Source: Cyrtodaria siliqua
Lineage: Eukaryota > Mollusca > Bivalvia > Adapedonta > Hiatellidae
Direction of reading: 5' to 3'
DNA: 64,000 nt
NCBI GenBank assembly: GCA_037043455.1
Contig: JAWPHD010001224.1
Location: 279,501-343,500, forward strand
A program made the position numbers and the translations under genes. Under the pieces are notes generated by a model. It was not told the origin of the DNA and did not search any database. It saw only the letters and a list, made by a program, of their open reading frames with translations. Shown one piece after another: positions 1-11,889 of this stretch (position 1 is the first letter of the stretch; every line of letters starts with the position of its first letter).

Positions 1-770
1 TTACCAGATTGTTAATATCAATGAAAACTCAACTAGTTAAAAAACCAGCCAGATTGGACCATTTCCGAAGGAGTTATGGCCCTTGATTTTCTGAAATATG
101 CTATATTTTGCCTCATTAGACGTTAGGGCCTTCATTTTTCATCCGATCTTTACCAACCTTTACCAGATTGTTAGTATCCATGAAAGCTTGGACAAGGTCG
201 AAAACCAGCCAGATCGGACCAGTTACAGCGGAGTTCTGGCCCTTGATTTAGTTAAAAATGCTATAGTTTGCCTCGTTAAGATGGTAGAGGCTTCCGTTTT
301 CATTTGATCTTTACCAAACCTTACCAGATTGTTAATATCAATGCAGGCTTGGATAAGATCGAAAACCAGCCAGATCAGACTAGTAACAGCGGTGTTATGG
401 CCCTTGATTTATTTAAAAATGCTATATGTTGCCTCTTTAAGACGATAGAGCCTTCATTTTTCATCCGATCTTTACCAAACTTTACCAGATTGTTACTATC
501 AATGAAAGTTCAGATAAGTTTGTAAACCAGCCAGATCGAACCAGGAACAACGGAGTTGTGGCCCTTGCTTTAGTTAAAATTATATATGTTGTCTCGTTAA
601 GACGATAGGGCCTTCATTTTTCATCCTATCTTTACCAGATTGTTAATATCAATAAAAAGCTCCGACAAGTTTGAAAAACAGCCAGATCGGACCATTTACA
701 CCGGAGTTATGGCCCTTGATTTTCTGAAATATGCTATATTTTGGCCTCATTAAGACGAAATCAGTACCAA
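1..770. repeat. Diffuse tandem repeat family A, ~160-bp unit, about 5 copies
   Basis: The motif TTACCAGATTGTTAATATCA recurs near 1, 162, 320, 482 and 632. Each copy is followed by a conserved block ending in 'GGAGTTATGGCCCTTGATTT'. Copies are clearly diverged. Reverse-oriented copies of the same family occur near 17.8 kb and 19.05-19.25 kb. Short open frames here follow the repeat and are not genes. Confidence 0.85.
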
Positions 771-1405
771 GCCTAGTTTTACATATCGTCACCGTGTTTC
801 GGTTGAATGATTTTGGTGGAGTTATATCCCTTTAAAGGTTTTAATACACAAACCTTGTCCTGACTAGTTCTCCTGAACCCCTGGCCAGATGTCAACGAAA
901 CTTTTCAGGGATAATGAGCACCAACCCTAGTTGTGCATATCATCATCGCGCTCCGGTTTACAGATTGTTGGCGGAGTCATGGCCCTTTAAAGGTTTTAAT
1001 ACACAAACTTTGTCTGGACTAGTTCTCCTGAACCCATTGTCAGATTTCACCGAAACTTTTCAGGGATAATCAGCACCAAGCCTAGTTGTGAATATCATCA
1101 TCGCGTTCCGGTTTACACATTTTTTGGCGGAGTTACGGCCCTTTAAATGTTTTTGATACACAAACATTTTCCGAGCTAGTTATTCTGAACCCCTGGCTGG
1201 ATTTCAACGAAACTTGACAAGGATGATCGGTATCAAGCCTTGTTGGGCATATAATCAACCTATTCCGGTTGAATGATTTTTGGCAGGGTTATGGCCCCTT
1301 AAAAGTTTTAATAGACAAACTTTGTCCAGTACCAAGCCTAGTTGCACCTACTATTGCCATGTTCTGGTTAAGTGAATTTTGGCAGAGTTATGGCACCTTA
1401 AAGGT
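752..1405. repeat. Diffuse tandem repeat family B, ~160-170-bp unit, about 4 copies
   Basis: Recurring blocks are 'AGTACCAAGCCTAGTTG', 'GTTCCGGTTGAATGATTTT', 'CCCTTTAAAGGTTTTAATAC' and 'GACTAGTTCTCCTGAACCCC'. The family is separate from family A although it abuts it. A second array of the same family occupies 5310-6510. Confidence 0.85.
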
Positions 1406-1850
1406 TTTAGGCACGAGTGTGTATGTGGCGCTGTAGCATGAGTTTCACGCGTGAGTGTGTATGTGGCACCGTAGCACGAGTCTCAAGCACGAGTGTGTAT
1501 GTGGCGCCATAGCACGAGTCTCAGGCACGAGTGTGTATGTGGCGCTGTAGCATGAGTTTCACGCACGAGTGTATGTGGCGCTGTAACACGAGTTTCAAGC
1601 ACGTGTGTGTATGTGGGGCTGTAGCACGAGTTTCACGCACGAGTGTGATTGAGTGTGTATGTGGCGCTGTAGCACGAGTCTCAGGCACGAGTATGTATGT
1701 GGCGCTGTATCGCGAGTCTCACGCACGAGTGTGTATGCGGCGCTCGAGTGTGTGTGTGGCGCCGTAGCACGAAGTCTCACGCACGAGTGTGTATGCGAAG
1801 CCGTAGCACGAGTCTCACGCACGAGTGTGTATGTGGCGCCGTAGCACATT
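1405..1850. repeat. Minisatellite, 37-39-bp unit, about 12 copies
   Basis: The core GTGTATGTGGCGCTGTAGCA recurs at about 1419, 1457, 1494, 1533, 1570, 1607, 1655, 1694, 1732, 1751, 1790 and 1828. Linkers are of the form 'CGAGTCTCACGCACGA'. Open frames exist on both strands only because of the repeat. The array starts abruptly inside a family B copy. Confidence 0.9.
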
Positions 1851-1999
1851 GTCCAGTTATATCTTACTTTCAACTCTGATGCGTACAGTTGCTCAATATT
1901 TTCCATAAAATGTATCTCTACATATATAAGGCCATCCTTAAAAATATATTTGTTTGCTGTTTCCCGACCCAGGATTTTATAAGTGGGTAGGTAGGTAGG

Positions 2000-4225
2000 T
2001 GATTTTATTTTTGCCAAAGACAGTAAAAACCCATCAGAAATTAAAGAAAATCAGACCTTGGCGATATCTTATTTTTCACATTTTCAGTATTCTTGCGCTG
2101 ACAGTTCCCCTTCAAGGAGTTCGCGATCTTCATCAGTATTTTTTTTTAGAAATTGGTTATTTTCAACAAAAAACTCATTTCACAAATTGTGGCTCTTCAT
2201 GTATTTTTGATGTGTACAGATCATCGTAAAACCTTTTCTGTTCCGTCAAAATCTCTTTTATATAACTTGTTTCTATTTCGTCTTGTTCAATTAGTTTTGG
2301 TTTAATTTTTTCTGTGTATTGCCTTTTCTCTAAATTACAAAAATATTTCTACTTTCCATTTTTCTTTTGTTCTTAAAACAATACCTTTAATTCGTTCATC
2401 TCGTATAGTTTTAAGTCGTACTGTTAATATTTCGATTTCGTTTTTGACTGAAAAGTCTCCATTATCTAATATTAAATGTAAAGGCCTTAATTTGTTTTTA
2501 ATTTCTTGTAGTTCATTATCTTTTTTGATTTTTTTACATATGAAACATACGAAATGGGGTTCCCTCTAATCATTAATTTTAAGGTCTCCCAAAATAGTTG
2601 TTCATTTATACTTGATGACCTGTTACTTTTGGCAAAGTATATTGTCTTTCCGTTTCGGCTATGGTTGTTTTATGCCTACGTCACATTACAAGCGGGGACC
2701 GTCCGAGATAGAGGCATCGGTGGGACACCGTTGATAATTTGAGATCGGAGAGAAACATTTCAATCCTGTCCGGGAAGAAGGGGGTGGTCATACACCCTGC
2801 GTGGTCCGGTAGGTATTCGGACGGTTTCCGAAGGGTACTCGCCCGGTCACCTGGTGAAAACCTTTGGCATCTTCCTTCTGGACACCGTCCGATATTCTTA
2901 AGGTAATCGGCCGACTACCGTACGATAAATGTCCAATTGTCGTCCGGTATCCGGCCGGTTTGCAACCATCGTACGGTGACTGTACGGTATACGGGCAAAA
3001 GCCGTGCGATATCCGGTCGGCTATCGGCCTACGCTATCGGCTATCGGCTATCGTACGGTGACTGTACGGTATACGGGCAAAAGCCGTGCGATATCCGGTC
3101 GGCTATCGGCCCTACGCTATCCTTACGGTGTCCATCCGGGCACCATAAGACAATCCGGGCACCGTACGGCGTCCATCCGGGTCCCGGCCGGTGACCTGCC
3201 GAGTCGCCTTCTCGCCTTCGGAGACCGCTCGGACACCGCTCGGAAACCGGAGGATTATTTGGCGCCAAGGGTGTGAACATTTTCACCGGCATGCAACCGA
3301 TACCAATAGGTGTCCGGCCGGGTATCGGAGGGTTTTTCACCGTGTCTGCTACGGTGAGCTGGCGATGTGCCTCATGCCGCAAGAAAATAACTCCGCGCTA
3401 AATCTCTCCGGTGACCCGTACGATGCCTCACCGGTGACTTGACACCGGAGGGTCACCGGCCGGAGACCTTTGAAAATTTGGCAATTTCAGCCCGTTTAGA
3501 CACCGGTACCCCATCGTTAACCTAATCGGAGTGTAATGTGACGCAGCCATTAACAATATTAACGTAATCGGTCAATAAACTATTATTGAAATTCCTCTAC
3601 CTCTAGGTTGTTCGATTAAATAGAATGCAACTAATATAGGTGAACTATCCGATTTATAACAAACTCCTATATCTGTTTTACGGATAAAAAGTTGAAGATC
3701 CGACGAAATAACGAAATAATCTAAGCGTGCCATTTTATTCTGAGGACCTCGCCATGTATATCTTTTTAAATTTTCATTTTCAATTCTCCATGCGTCATGT
3801 AAATCAAAGTTTTCCATACTATTTAATAAGGTTTTATTCGACTTTATTGTTTTTTATGTTTATAGTTGTAAGTGTCTTTTTCATGATCTAATGGGACGTT
3901 CCAATCGCCACCTATGACTATTGAAGTATTTCCAAAACTTTCTATTAAATTAAAAAAATCTTGAAAAAAAGTTCGGGTTGTCTTCGTTCGGACCATAAAC
4001 TACGGCAATTGTCATCCTTCGATCTTGAATTGTTATATCTATCTAGCATTATAAAATTACCGTTGGGGTATTTTGTCTCATTATGAATATTATAATTAAA
4101 TGTGTTTTTAAACGTAATTGCTGTACCTCTACACGCACTTAAAGAAGAACAAAATTTAACATCAAAGTCCTACTCACGTTTCCACTGAGACTCAACATGA
4201 TCTGCAGAATGTATCAACAACAAAA
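2000..4225 (-). pseudogene. Degenerate LINE (APE endonuclease plus start of reverse transcriptase), split by an insertion
   Basis: The minus strand from about 4225 reads as a decayed non-LTR retrotransposon ORF2. An AP-like endonuclease lies at 4225-3575, with a GGDWN-type metal-binding motif, an 'ARLDYF' motif, and a degenerate S-D-x-SP motif. These are followed by the 'RGRG...FNNSLL' segment typical of L1/Tx1-like ORF2. The linker resumes at about 2676-2100 after a GC-rich insertion, with recognisable 'FWETLK' and 'LEKRQYT' blocks, and then fades near 2000. Several frameshifts and stops show it is dead. No YADD catalytic core is present, so the 3' part is lost. The L1/Tx1-like assignment is from motif style only. 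Confidence 0.75.
2679..3543. mobile_element. GC-rich insertion with 12-bp inverted ends, nested in the LINE relic
   Basis: CGTCACATTACA at 2679-2690 is repeated inverted at 3532-3543. The flanking sequences are the two halves of one LINE reading region. The insert is far richer in CCGG/TCGG words than its surroundings. It contains an 82-bp direct duplication starting at 2970 and 3052, with shared core 'ACGGTATACGGGCAAAAGCC'. No transposase is visible. No clear target duplication could be read. Confidence 0.6.
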
Positions 4226-4840
4226 AATAATATCATACTACAGAAAATGTCCCTCCTTTTTATATCGTCGGAGAATAGGCCCCTACAATTTAATAGTATT
4301 CATAACAACGATTTTTAGACAACATATGCATAGATATGTACATTCTCATTATTAAGTATGAAATACACATTCAGTGTATGTGATGTGTTTCATGGATATG
4401 CATACATAATATTTATCTTTCATCTGTCCACAACGAAAACATTAAGCAATCACTAAAATAGTAATATAGTAAAGTATACATACAAGACTGATTATTACGA
4501 GTTTCTCAACTGAAGCATACCCTTGTTGTTTTATTATGGCGCATTTTATTTTTATTAAGAGTATTTATAACATACAGTCAAATCAAGTTCGAATTCAACT
4601 AGCCAATGTTTACACAAATATACACATTGTAACACGATTATATTACTATAATGCACGAATCGGATATTCCAACTTACAACGATTAAATGAAACACTATAG
4701 TGTCCATATTATTATAACCAATCATAGAAGTCAAGCATTCATTATAGTACACAATACTGTGACAAATGAAGCATAATAATATTGTTAATCATAATTAACT
4801 ATTCTGAAAGGAAAAAGAAACGCGACACGGGAATTGTAAC
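4226..4840. other. AT-rich stretch, nothing recognised
   Basis: No coding region, repeat or RNA gene could be supported on either strand. Confidence 0.5.
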
Positions 4841-4844
4841 AATT

Positions 4845-4925
4845 TCAATTCAATTCAATATCTTTATTTCCTCCATGCAGGAGATTATGAAATACAATAA
4901 TATGAATACATTTAGAACAACACAA
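4845..4925 (-). mobile_element. 3' end of a LINE-like element with TTGAA-type tail
   Basis: On the minus strand the sequence ends 'CATGGAGGAAATAAAGATA' followed by TTGAATTGAATTG. This is the usual 3' structure of 5'-truncated CR1/L2-like insertions: an AATAAA-like signal plus a short tandem tail. No coding part remains. Confidence 0.55.
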
Positions 4926-4943
4926 TCATGGCAAAATATCATA

Positions 4944-4944
4944 T

Positions 4945-4978
<34 letters not shown>

Positions 4979-5050
4979 GGGATAGAGAGAGATTAATATA
5001 TACATTTACACAGATGTGAGAGAGGTTAATATATACATTTACACAGATGT
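4944..5050. repeat. GA microsatellite and adjoining 30-bp direct repeat
   Basis: An imperfect (GA)n run occupies about 4944-4992. It is followed by two copies of TTAATATATACATTTACACA at about 4994 and 5026. Confidence 0.85.
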
Positions 5051-5239
5051 TTACATTATTGTAATGTGTAGTAGAAATTATAATACCAATCGTGCGCTCT
5101 GCACTGAGCTCATATGCAAACTAATTTAACACTAGCAATGTCTTGGCATATTTCGAGTTTCGCTTAACATTTGTTTTTAAATGACAACATATTACATATT
5201 CTGAGTGAAGAATATAAATTTGTCAATACAGACATTTTG

Positions 5240-5312
5240 TTTTTGTGCTGTCTGTCTGTCCGTCTGTCTGTCTTTTGTCTGTCTGCCTGTCGTCTGTCGT
5301 TGTCTGTATGTC
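5240..5312. repeat. Degenerate (CTGT)n microsatellite
   Basis: Repeated CTGT/CCGT/CTGC tetramers with interruptions. It abuts the second family B array. Confidence 0.85.
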
Positions 5313-6510
5313 ACACACTTTGTCCGGACTAGTTCTCCTGGACTCCTGGCCGGATGTCAACGAAGCTTTGCAGGGATGATCAGTACCAAGCCTAGTTGTG
5401 CATATCGTCGCCCTGTTCCGGTTGAGTGGTTTTGGCCTTTAAAATTATTGCCCTTTAAAGGTTTTAATACACAAACTTTGTCTGGATAGTTCTCCTTAAC
5501 CCCAGGGAGAACTGTAACTAATGTTGTAATAACGTGTAGTTCAATCCATTTGCATATGTTTCTATGAATATTGTGATGTTAAATTGATGTATTGTAACAT
5601 ATCTACAATAAAATATTATTAAACAAATCCCAGGCCGGATTTCAGCAAATCTTTGTTAGGTTGATTATTACCAGCCCTAGTTGTTCATATCGTCGCCGTG
5701 TTCCGGTTGAATGATTTTTGGCGGAGTTATGGCACTTTAAAGGTTTTAATACACAAACCTTGTCAGGACTAGTTCTCCTGAACCCCTGTCCAGATTTAAA
5801 AGGAACTTGACAATGATGTTCAGTGCCAAGTCTTATTGCGCATGTCGTCGCCGTGTTCCAGTTGAATGATATATGCCAGAGTTATGGCCCTTTAAAGGTT
5901 TTAATACACAACTATTTTCCCGACTAGTTCTCTTGAACCGCTGGTCGGATTTCAATGAAACTTCGCAGTTATGATATGTGCCAAGTGTAGTTGCGCACGT
6001 CTTCGCCGTGTTCCGGTTGAATGCTTTTTGGCAGAGTTCTGGCCCTTTAAAGATGTTAGCACACATACTTTGTTTGGACTAGTTCTCCTTAACCACTGGC
6101 AGGACTTCACCGAAACTTTGCAGAGATGATCAGTACCAAGAATAGTTCAACATAATGTCGTCGCCGTGAATGTTTTTGGCGAAGTTATGCACTTTAAAGG
6201 TTTTAATACACAAACCTTGTCAGGACTAGTTCTCTCCTGAACCGCTGGCCGGATTTCAACGAAACTTCGCAGTGATGATCTGTACCAAGCCTAGTTGCGC
6301 ATATCTTCGCCGTGTTCCAGCTAAATAATTGTTGACGGAGTTATGACTGTTAAATGTTTCAATACACAAAATTTGTCTGGACTAGTTCTCCTGAACCCCT
6401 AGCCGGATTTCAACGAAACTTGGCAAGGATGTTCAGTACCAAGCCTAGTTGCCCATAGTGTCTTCGTGTTCCACGTGAATGATTTTTTTCGGATTTATGG
6501 CCTTTTCTCC
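5310..6510. repeat. Second array of tandem repeat family B, ~7 copies
   Basis: The same blocks as 752-1405 recur at a period of roughly 150-180 bp: 'GACTAGTTCTCCTGAAC', 'CAGTACCAAGCCTAGTTG' and 'TTTAAAGGTTTTAATACACA'. One copy is interrupted by a short insertion at 5507-5628. Confidence 0.85.
5507..5628 (+). mobile_element. 122-bp insertion inside a family B copy, possible retroposed 3' end
   Basis: The repeat reads continuously across this point in other copies. Here CCCAGG flanks the insert at 5501-5506 and 5629-5634, a likely 6-bp target duplication. The insert ends in CAATAAAATATTATTAAACA, which resembles a 5'-truncated retroposon tail. No inverted ends are present. Confidence 0.5.
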
Positions 6511-7277
6511 AGTGGCGGAGAGGTCTGTTTTTACTAAAAACAACCTCTAGTTACCAGGGTACATTTATACTCGTTGTATTGCGTATAGTACTTAGAGTGT
6601 TTTACATTAGTAGTTGATTTTAAAACTATGAATACATATATAAAATAATGGGGCGTAGCTAGACCTTTTTTGATGTGCAGGCCAGACTATTTCTAGTGGG
6701 GTCCGGGCATTCTTCCCCAGAACATTCTGAAAACGTAGGACGTCTCTGGTGCGTTTTGGCGTATATTTAGATATACATTTAACCAAAATCACACTTCAAA
6801 ATTCAACAAATTCATACATTATTATTGCATTGCTATATTTTTCAACCATGCATGTGAAAAGTATGTGCAGGCCCGGCCCTTTTGGTCTAATAGGTAGCTA
6901 CGCTACTGCCGGTGTCATTATTTGGAGGGTAATACGATCTCTTACATCCAGGTATTTTCAAAATGCCATGAAATACAGCAAACATGTATTTAAGAATACA
7001 ATACATGTCCTCGCTCTATTAATTTAAAACCACATATACCCGATCTATACTATCTCTGGTTACGAACTGAATTGTTACATATTCAAAAGACAGTCGGTAA
7101 ACTGATGTTTTACAATATTTCATCTACACACTTTGCATATTAGGTATTTCTCTCTCTAGAGGTTGCAGTATGTACTAGCTGTTTTAGTAAACTATTATTT
7201 TACATTTTAACCATTGTATTATATATAATGGTGATATTATGATTACATGTGAACGATGTAACAGCGACGTAGATTTA
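6511..7277. other. AT-rich stretch, no gene recognised
   Basis: Part of 6640-6900 ('GGGGCGTAGCTAGACC', 'GTGCAGGCCCGGCCC') resembles 9410-9480, so it is probably dispersed repeat. Short frames here carry no recognisable domain. Confidence 0.4.
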
Positions 7278-8356
7278 TATGGGGCGCCGTTTTACTATTA
7301 ATTTTATTCAGTATTTTGTCTTATGGTGTTATCAAAAATTCGAATTATTGATATCACACAAAATCGATTTATTGATATCAGCAAATCAACTGATTTCTTG
7401 ATATCAAAAAAATGCATTTTCTGATATCAAGAATTTAATTTTTTGATATCAAGAAATGATTTTCTGATATCACAAAATGTATTTCTTGATATCAAAAAAT
7501 CGAATTATTGATATCAACAAATCAGTCTAATTTTTGATATCAAGAAATCGAATTCTTGATATCAAGAAATGCTTTTTTTGATATCAGAAAATCAATATTT
7601 TCTTGATATCAAGAAATCGATTTCTTAATTAAAATCAAGAATTAAAATTAAAAATGATAGAATCCGCACTTAATTAAGTGAATAAGCGTGCCACTACGTG
7701 TAGCTTGTCTCAACTCAACAAGCACTCGGTTACAGTCAGTGTCGGAACTTTCTAAACACCGATTTGCATTTACAATTAATTGCCCGTTTCATCTGTTTTA
7801 AAATGTCTTTCTTCTGTCGTCCATTTTGACACTACAAGGAGACATCACATTCGCAACATCTCGTACACTGCTTGACGGGATTGGCCGAGCGTTCACGATG
7901 GGGAGACATCATTGCAATCATGGTATTTCTTTTCATTTCCTGATATCAAGAATTCGATTTTTTGATATCAAGAAATAGACTGATTTTTTTATATCAATAA
8001 ATACATTTCTTGATATCAAAAAATCGATTTCTTGATATCAAAAAATCGATTTCTTGATATCAAGAATTCGATTTTTTATATCAAAAAATGATTTTCTGAT
8101 ATCACAAATGCATTTCTTGATATCAAAAAATATAATTTTTGATATCAAAAATTCAGTATAATTCTTGATATCAAAATATCTATATTTCTTGATATCAAAA
8201 ATTCATTTCTTGATATAAAAAAATAGATTTTTTTATATCAAAAAATAATTCTTGATATCAAAAAATAATTCTTGATATCAATAATTCGGTTTTTTGATAT
8301 TAAGAAATGAAGAAATGAATTCTTGATATCACAAAATACTGAATAAATAGTAAATT
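7278..8356. mobile_element. Foldback-type element with two GATATC palindromic arrays
   Basis: Two arrays, about 7325-7625 and 7935-8335, consist of 18-25-bp units centred on TTGATATCAA. They flank a ~300-bp unrelated core. Inverted ends lie outside the arrays: 7291-7319 (ending ATTCAGTATTTTGT) and 8331-8354 (starting ACAAAATACTGAAT). On the left, TATGGGGCGCC at 7278 resembles the termini of the two larger foldback elements. The matching right terminus is missing or mutated, so the right boundary is uncertain. There is no coding capacity. Confidence 0.65.
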
Positions 8357-8629
8357 ACAATCTTAGTTTTCTCAAAAACATAAACAACTGATAAAGTTTA
8401 CCGTCTAGTATTTATCGCGTCATTGAACTCATCAACCGGTTTATGTCCCGTCTATAAATAATTTTACAGCCATGTTTTAAAATTCACTATGACTGAAATG
8501 CACCCATGGTGTATGATGTTGAAATGTGAACTCATACGACAGGTTGTTCATATAAGTTTTGTAAATTATTTAAATGTTAAAGAAGAAGCATGCCTAAATG
8601 TCTATCCAGCCATTCATCTGAACATCAGA

Positions 8630-8705
8630 ACGTCCGCCCGTCCGTCCGTCCGTCCGTCCATCCATATAGCCATTTATCCGCCCGTCCGTGCGTTCGTACG
8701 TCAGT
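8630..8705. repeat. (CCGT)n microsatellite, degenerate
   Basis: CCGTCCGTCCGTCCGTCC followed by degraded CCAT/CCGT tetramers. Confidence 0.85.
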
Positions 8706-9119
8706 CCATCTGTATGTGTTTATGTCTGTCCATCTCCATTCAGTCGCAGGTTTCTACGCTGTCTTATGGTGTTACCGAACTCGAACACTCTTACATATAC
8801 TCTTACTACAACTGTAGAAAAACATTTAAGAATTTGAGTTACGATTACTGCACTTGAATCTACTCTTACATATACTCTTGCTACAACTTGCTAACTGTAG
8901 AAAAAAATATCAGTCCATCTGTATGTGTTTATGTCTGTCCATCTCCATTCAGTCGCAGCTTACTACGCTGTCGTATGGTGTTACCGAACTTGAACACTCT
9001 TACATATACTCTTACTACAACTGTGGAAACACATTTAAGACTTGAATCTACTCTTACATATACTCTTGCTACAACTTGCTAACTGTAGAAAAAAATATTT
9101 AAGAATTTGAGTTACGATC
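8701..9119. repeat. Tandem duplication, two ~205-bp copies
   Basis: The block starting 'CAGTCCATCTGTATGTGTTT' occurs at about 8702 and 8910. Both copies continue through 'CTTATGGTGTTACCGAAC' (CGTATGG in the second) and the 'ACTCTTACATATACTCTT' pairs, with small indels between them. Confidence 0.85.
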
Positions 9120-9533
9120 AATATTTTTCTAGGAACACAGGTCTTTAAAAAGAACACCCGCCTTTCGAATTATTTTAATGTCAGAATATGCAAAATGTCA
9201 AACAAACATGTATTAGTCTGGATATAAACAAAATACAATTGATAAATATATAGATAGATATTTGAATAACAGTAAACTGTTATTGCCGACACGCCGTTTT
9301 TACAGATGTGATCGTTATTAGTTAGAATAGGACTGAAACACTATTATATTTTAAATGTTGCATCCGGTATGCCATTCTCAGTCGTTTTAAAATGTTAAAT
9401 ATTTCAATTATATGCAGGACCGGGCCTACAGGGCTTCGCGTAGCTACGCGCCTGCGCCTGCATAGTCTTCCCCGTCCAAGACAAGACACTAAACAGACAA
9501 TTGAGTGTACTAAACTGAATCCATGTCCAGGCG
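9120..9533. other. No gene recognised
   Basis: AT-rich sequence. A short CG-rich segment at 9410-9480 ('GCGTAGCTACGCGCC') resembles 6860-6910 and is probably dispersed repeat. Confidence 0.4.
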
Positions 9534-9539
9534 TGTTTT

Positions 9540-10444
9540 TATGGCAAGCCCTTTTCACATTTAATCATAATTTAGCGATATCGCTAATTCAATTACCGAT
9601 ATATATATATATATCGCTAATTCAATTAGCGATATCAAAAATTAAATTACCGATATCAAAAATTCATTTATCGATATCGCTAATTCTATTAATTCTATTA
9701 GCGATATCGGTAATTAAATTCTTCATGTCGCTAAATACCATGGATGTATATTTCGATATCGAGAATTGAATTGTTGATATCGCTAATACGATTTTTTGAT
9801 ATCGCTAATTCAATTTTTGAGATATCGCTAATTTCTTTACCGATATCGAAAAAGATTTAGCGATATCAAAAATTGAAAAGCAATTTTTTTTGATATCGCT
9901 AATTCAATTTTTCATATCGCTAATAGAATTACTGTAAGGGTGAATATAGACTTCTCCCTTTAAAAAAAATGGCCCTGCTTCAAAAGGGTACCAGTCTCGC
10001 TCTCACACAATAATTAGATTAATAATGTGCCTACATCGGTAGATCTACATTTTTTTGAAATACTGAGTTTAAAAGCTTTACCGGTTATTAGATTGCGCGA
10101 AAAACAATGACGTTAACGTTGGTGAACATTTTGGGTTAAATATCAGGTTAGTTCAACTCTCGCCACAGAGCATTTAGTGCAAGGTGTAACTGGACATATT
10201 TAAGATCCACATCGCCCTGCCCAAAATTCCACTTGCCCAAAAAAAATGTGTGGCGCTCAAAAACCTATAGACTGCACTTTCCTATGAAAAACAGGTGACA
10301 AATAACATCATTTGATTGTATTCATTCAAATAACAATATATCAATTCATACTTATAAAAAGCAAATGTATATGAAGGCATGGTACTGAGAACTTATGAAA
10401 AAGCCTCTTTTTGTGTGTGTGTGTGTTTTTGGTTGTAAACCTTT

Positions 10445-10491
<47 letters not shown>

Positions 10492-11051
10492 ACACTCACA
10501 CACAAACTCCCCTGTCAACAACCTCTCAGTTTCTTACACGTTTCTTACATGTTGCGGTCAAGTCTATCATTGATAAAACTGCGGACATTTTGGAATGTTG
10601 AAATTTGGAATTGAAAAGCTAAAATAGGGAGCGTTCAGTGTGATTCTTAAAGGTTGATTTAGCGATATCACAAAAACTGATTTTTTGATATCGCAAATTC
10701 GTTCAATTCTGGATATCGATAATTCAATTATTGATATTGTTAATACAATTTTTGATATCAGTATTAGAATAAGTGATATAAAAAATTCAAGTAGCGATAT
10801 CAAAAATTCAATTAGCGATATCCAGAAATGAAAATTAATTGTTGATATCTTAAACATCGCTTATTGAAGTAGCGATATCAAAAATAGAATTATCGATACC
10901 TGTAATTGAATTAGTGATATCGATAATTGATCAAAAAATGTGTTTTTGATATCGCTAATTAATTACTGATATCTCTGATTATTTTGTTATATCAGTAATT
11001 GAATTAGCGATATCGCTAAATAGTGAGTAAATGTAAAAATGGCTTGCCATA
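9540..11051. mobile_element. Foldback-type element, TATGGCAAGCC termini, 6-bp target duplication
   Basis: The left end TATGGCAAGCC at 9540 is matched inverted at 11041-11051. The inverted repeat extends about 55 bp inward through 'TTTAGCGATATCGCTAATTC'. TGTTTT directly flanks both ends, at 9534-9539 and 11052-11057. Inside each end lies an array of GATATC-centred units with AGCGATATCGCT or TTGATATCAA character (about 9575-9930 and 10660-11020). These surround a ~700-bp core carrying a 29-nt C run (10449-10477) between TG and CA runs. There is no transposase, so it is non-autonomous. Confidence 0.8.
10411..10505. repeat. TG run, C29 homopolymer and CA run
   Basis: (TG)n at 10411-10426, C from 10449 to 10477, then (CA)n to about 10505. 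The TG/CA pair is inverted around the C tract. Confidence 0.9.
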
Positions 11052-11057
11052 TGTTTT

Positions 11058-11870
11058 CGCTTTCTTTTTTTCAAAAAAGTTTCAAACATCGCGAGCGAGC
11101 ACATACCATTGTTACGTAATATTATCGTGATTACAGGCATGCCAAAACATTTTAATACAAAATCCTGAGATTTTTTAATTTAAAGATTTAAAACGCGTGA
11201 AGAACATTTTAAATGGAAATTTGGAGCACGCGACTTGATTTCCACACTATTTTTGTTATGAGCATAGTAATTCGATTAGAAAGACTTGGTTTAGTTTCTA
11301 CCACAACTGTTGTTGTTTTTTATGAAAAAAATGCACTTACTTTCCTACACACATGCGTGCTAAATGCAAATACAAAGTCAACTCTACAAATTATAATAAT
11401 CGTACAGAGCAGCAGCTGTTATAGTGGTACCTCACACAAGGAGTTGCTAGTTTTCCTCATACTTGCTTTTTCAGTTAGGTTGACCAATTAATTTAAAGAA
11501 AAAACAGCTATTGCTGCATTACGCATGTCGTTATGCCACTGAAGGAACTATATTAGTTGTTAACTTTATATTCAATCAGTGCATTACGCGAATGACCCCC
11601 ACTGATTCCAGTGATTCCTCTGACCAATTCGTGAAAATAGCTGATAAACTGTGAAAGTATAGCTGTTAAATCATGAACATTTTGTTTTGATGGAAAATCC
11701 GGAGATTGTTCACTTAAATCCGGAGATCCGGAGATCCGGAGAGCGACTGAAAAAGAATCCGGATTTTATCCGGAGATTTGGCATGCCTGTGATTATTGCC
11801 ACATAATGTCTCTGGAGGGTTAACATAATTATGTACACTGATAATTAATACCATCGTGTATGTATACTAC
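11058..11870. other. No gene recognised; short GGAGATCC direct repeats
   Basis: CCGGAGAT words repeat at 11697-11785. Nothing else could be supported. The short frame at 11213-11491 has no recognisable domain. Confidence 0.4.
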
Positions 11871-11889
11871 TGGTATAGGGTAATCTATT

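Noticed and set aside
1531..2017. Overlapping open frames on both strands over the 37-39-bp minisatellite
   Set aside because: They follow the repeat, have skewed repetitive composition and no domain; no gene is supported.
3041..3382. 113-residue minus-strand frame in the GC-rich insertion
   Set aside because: High GC lowers stop frequency; the frame overlaps the 82-bp duplication and lacks any recognisable motif.
7325..8335. CRISPR-like appearance of the GATATC arrays
   Set aside because: Spacers are not unique or constant in length, and the context is a eukaryotic genome with mobile-element ends outside the arrays.
9392..9769. 125-residue frame running into the foldback element
   Set aside because: It crosses the element's target duplication and terminus and consists of repeat translation; it has no recognisable domain.
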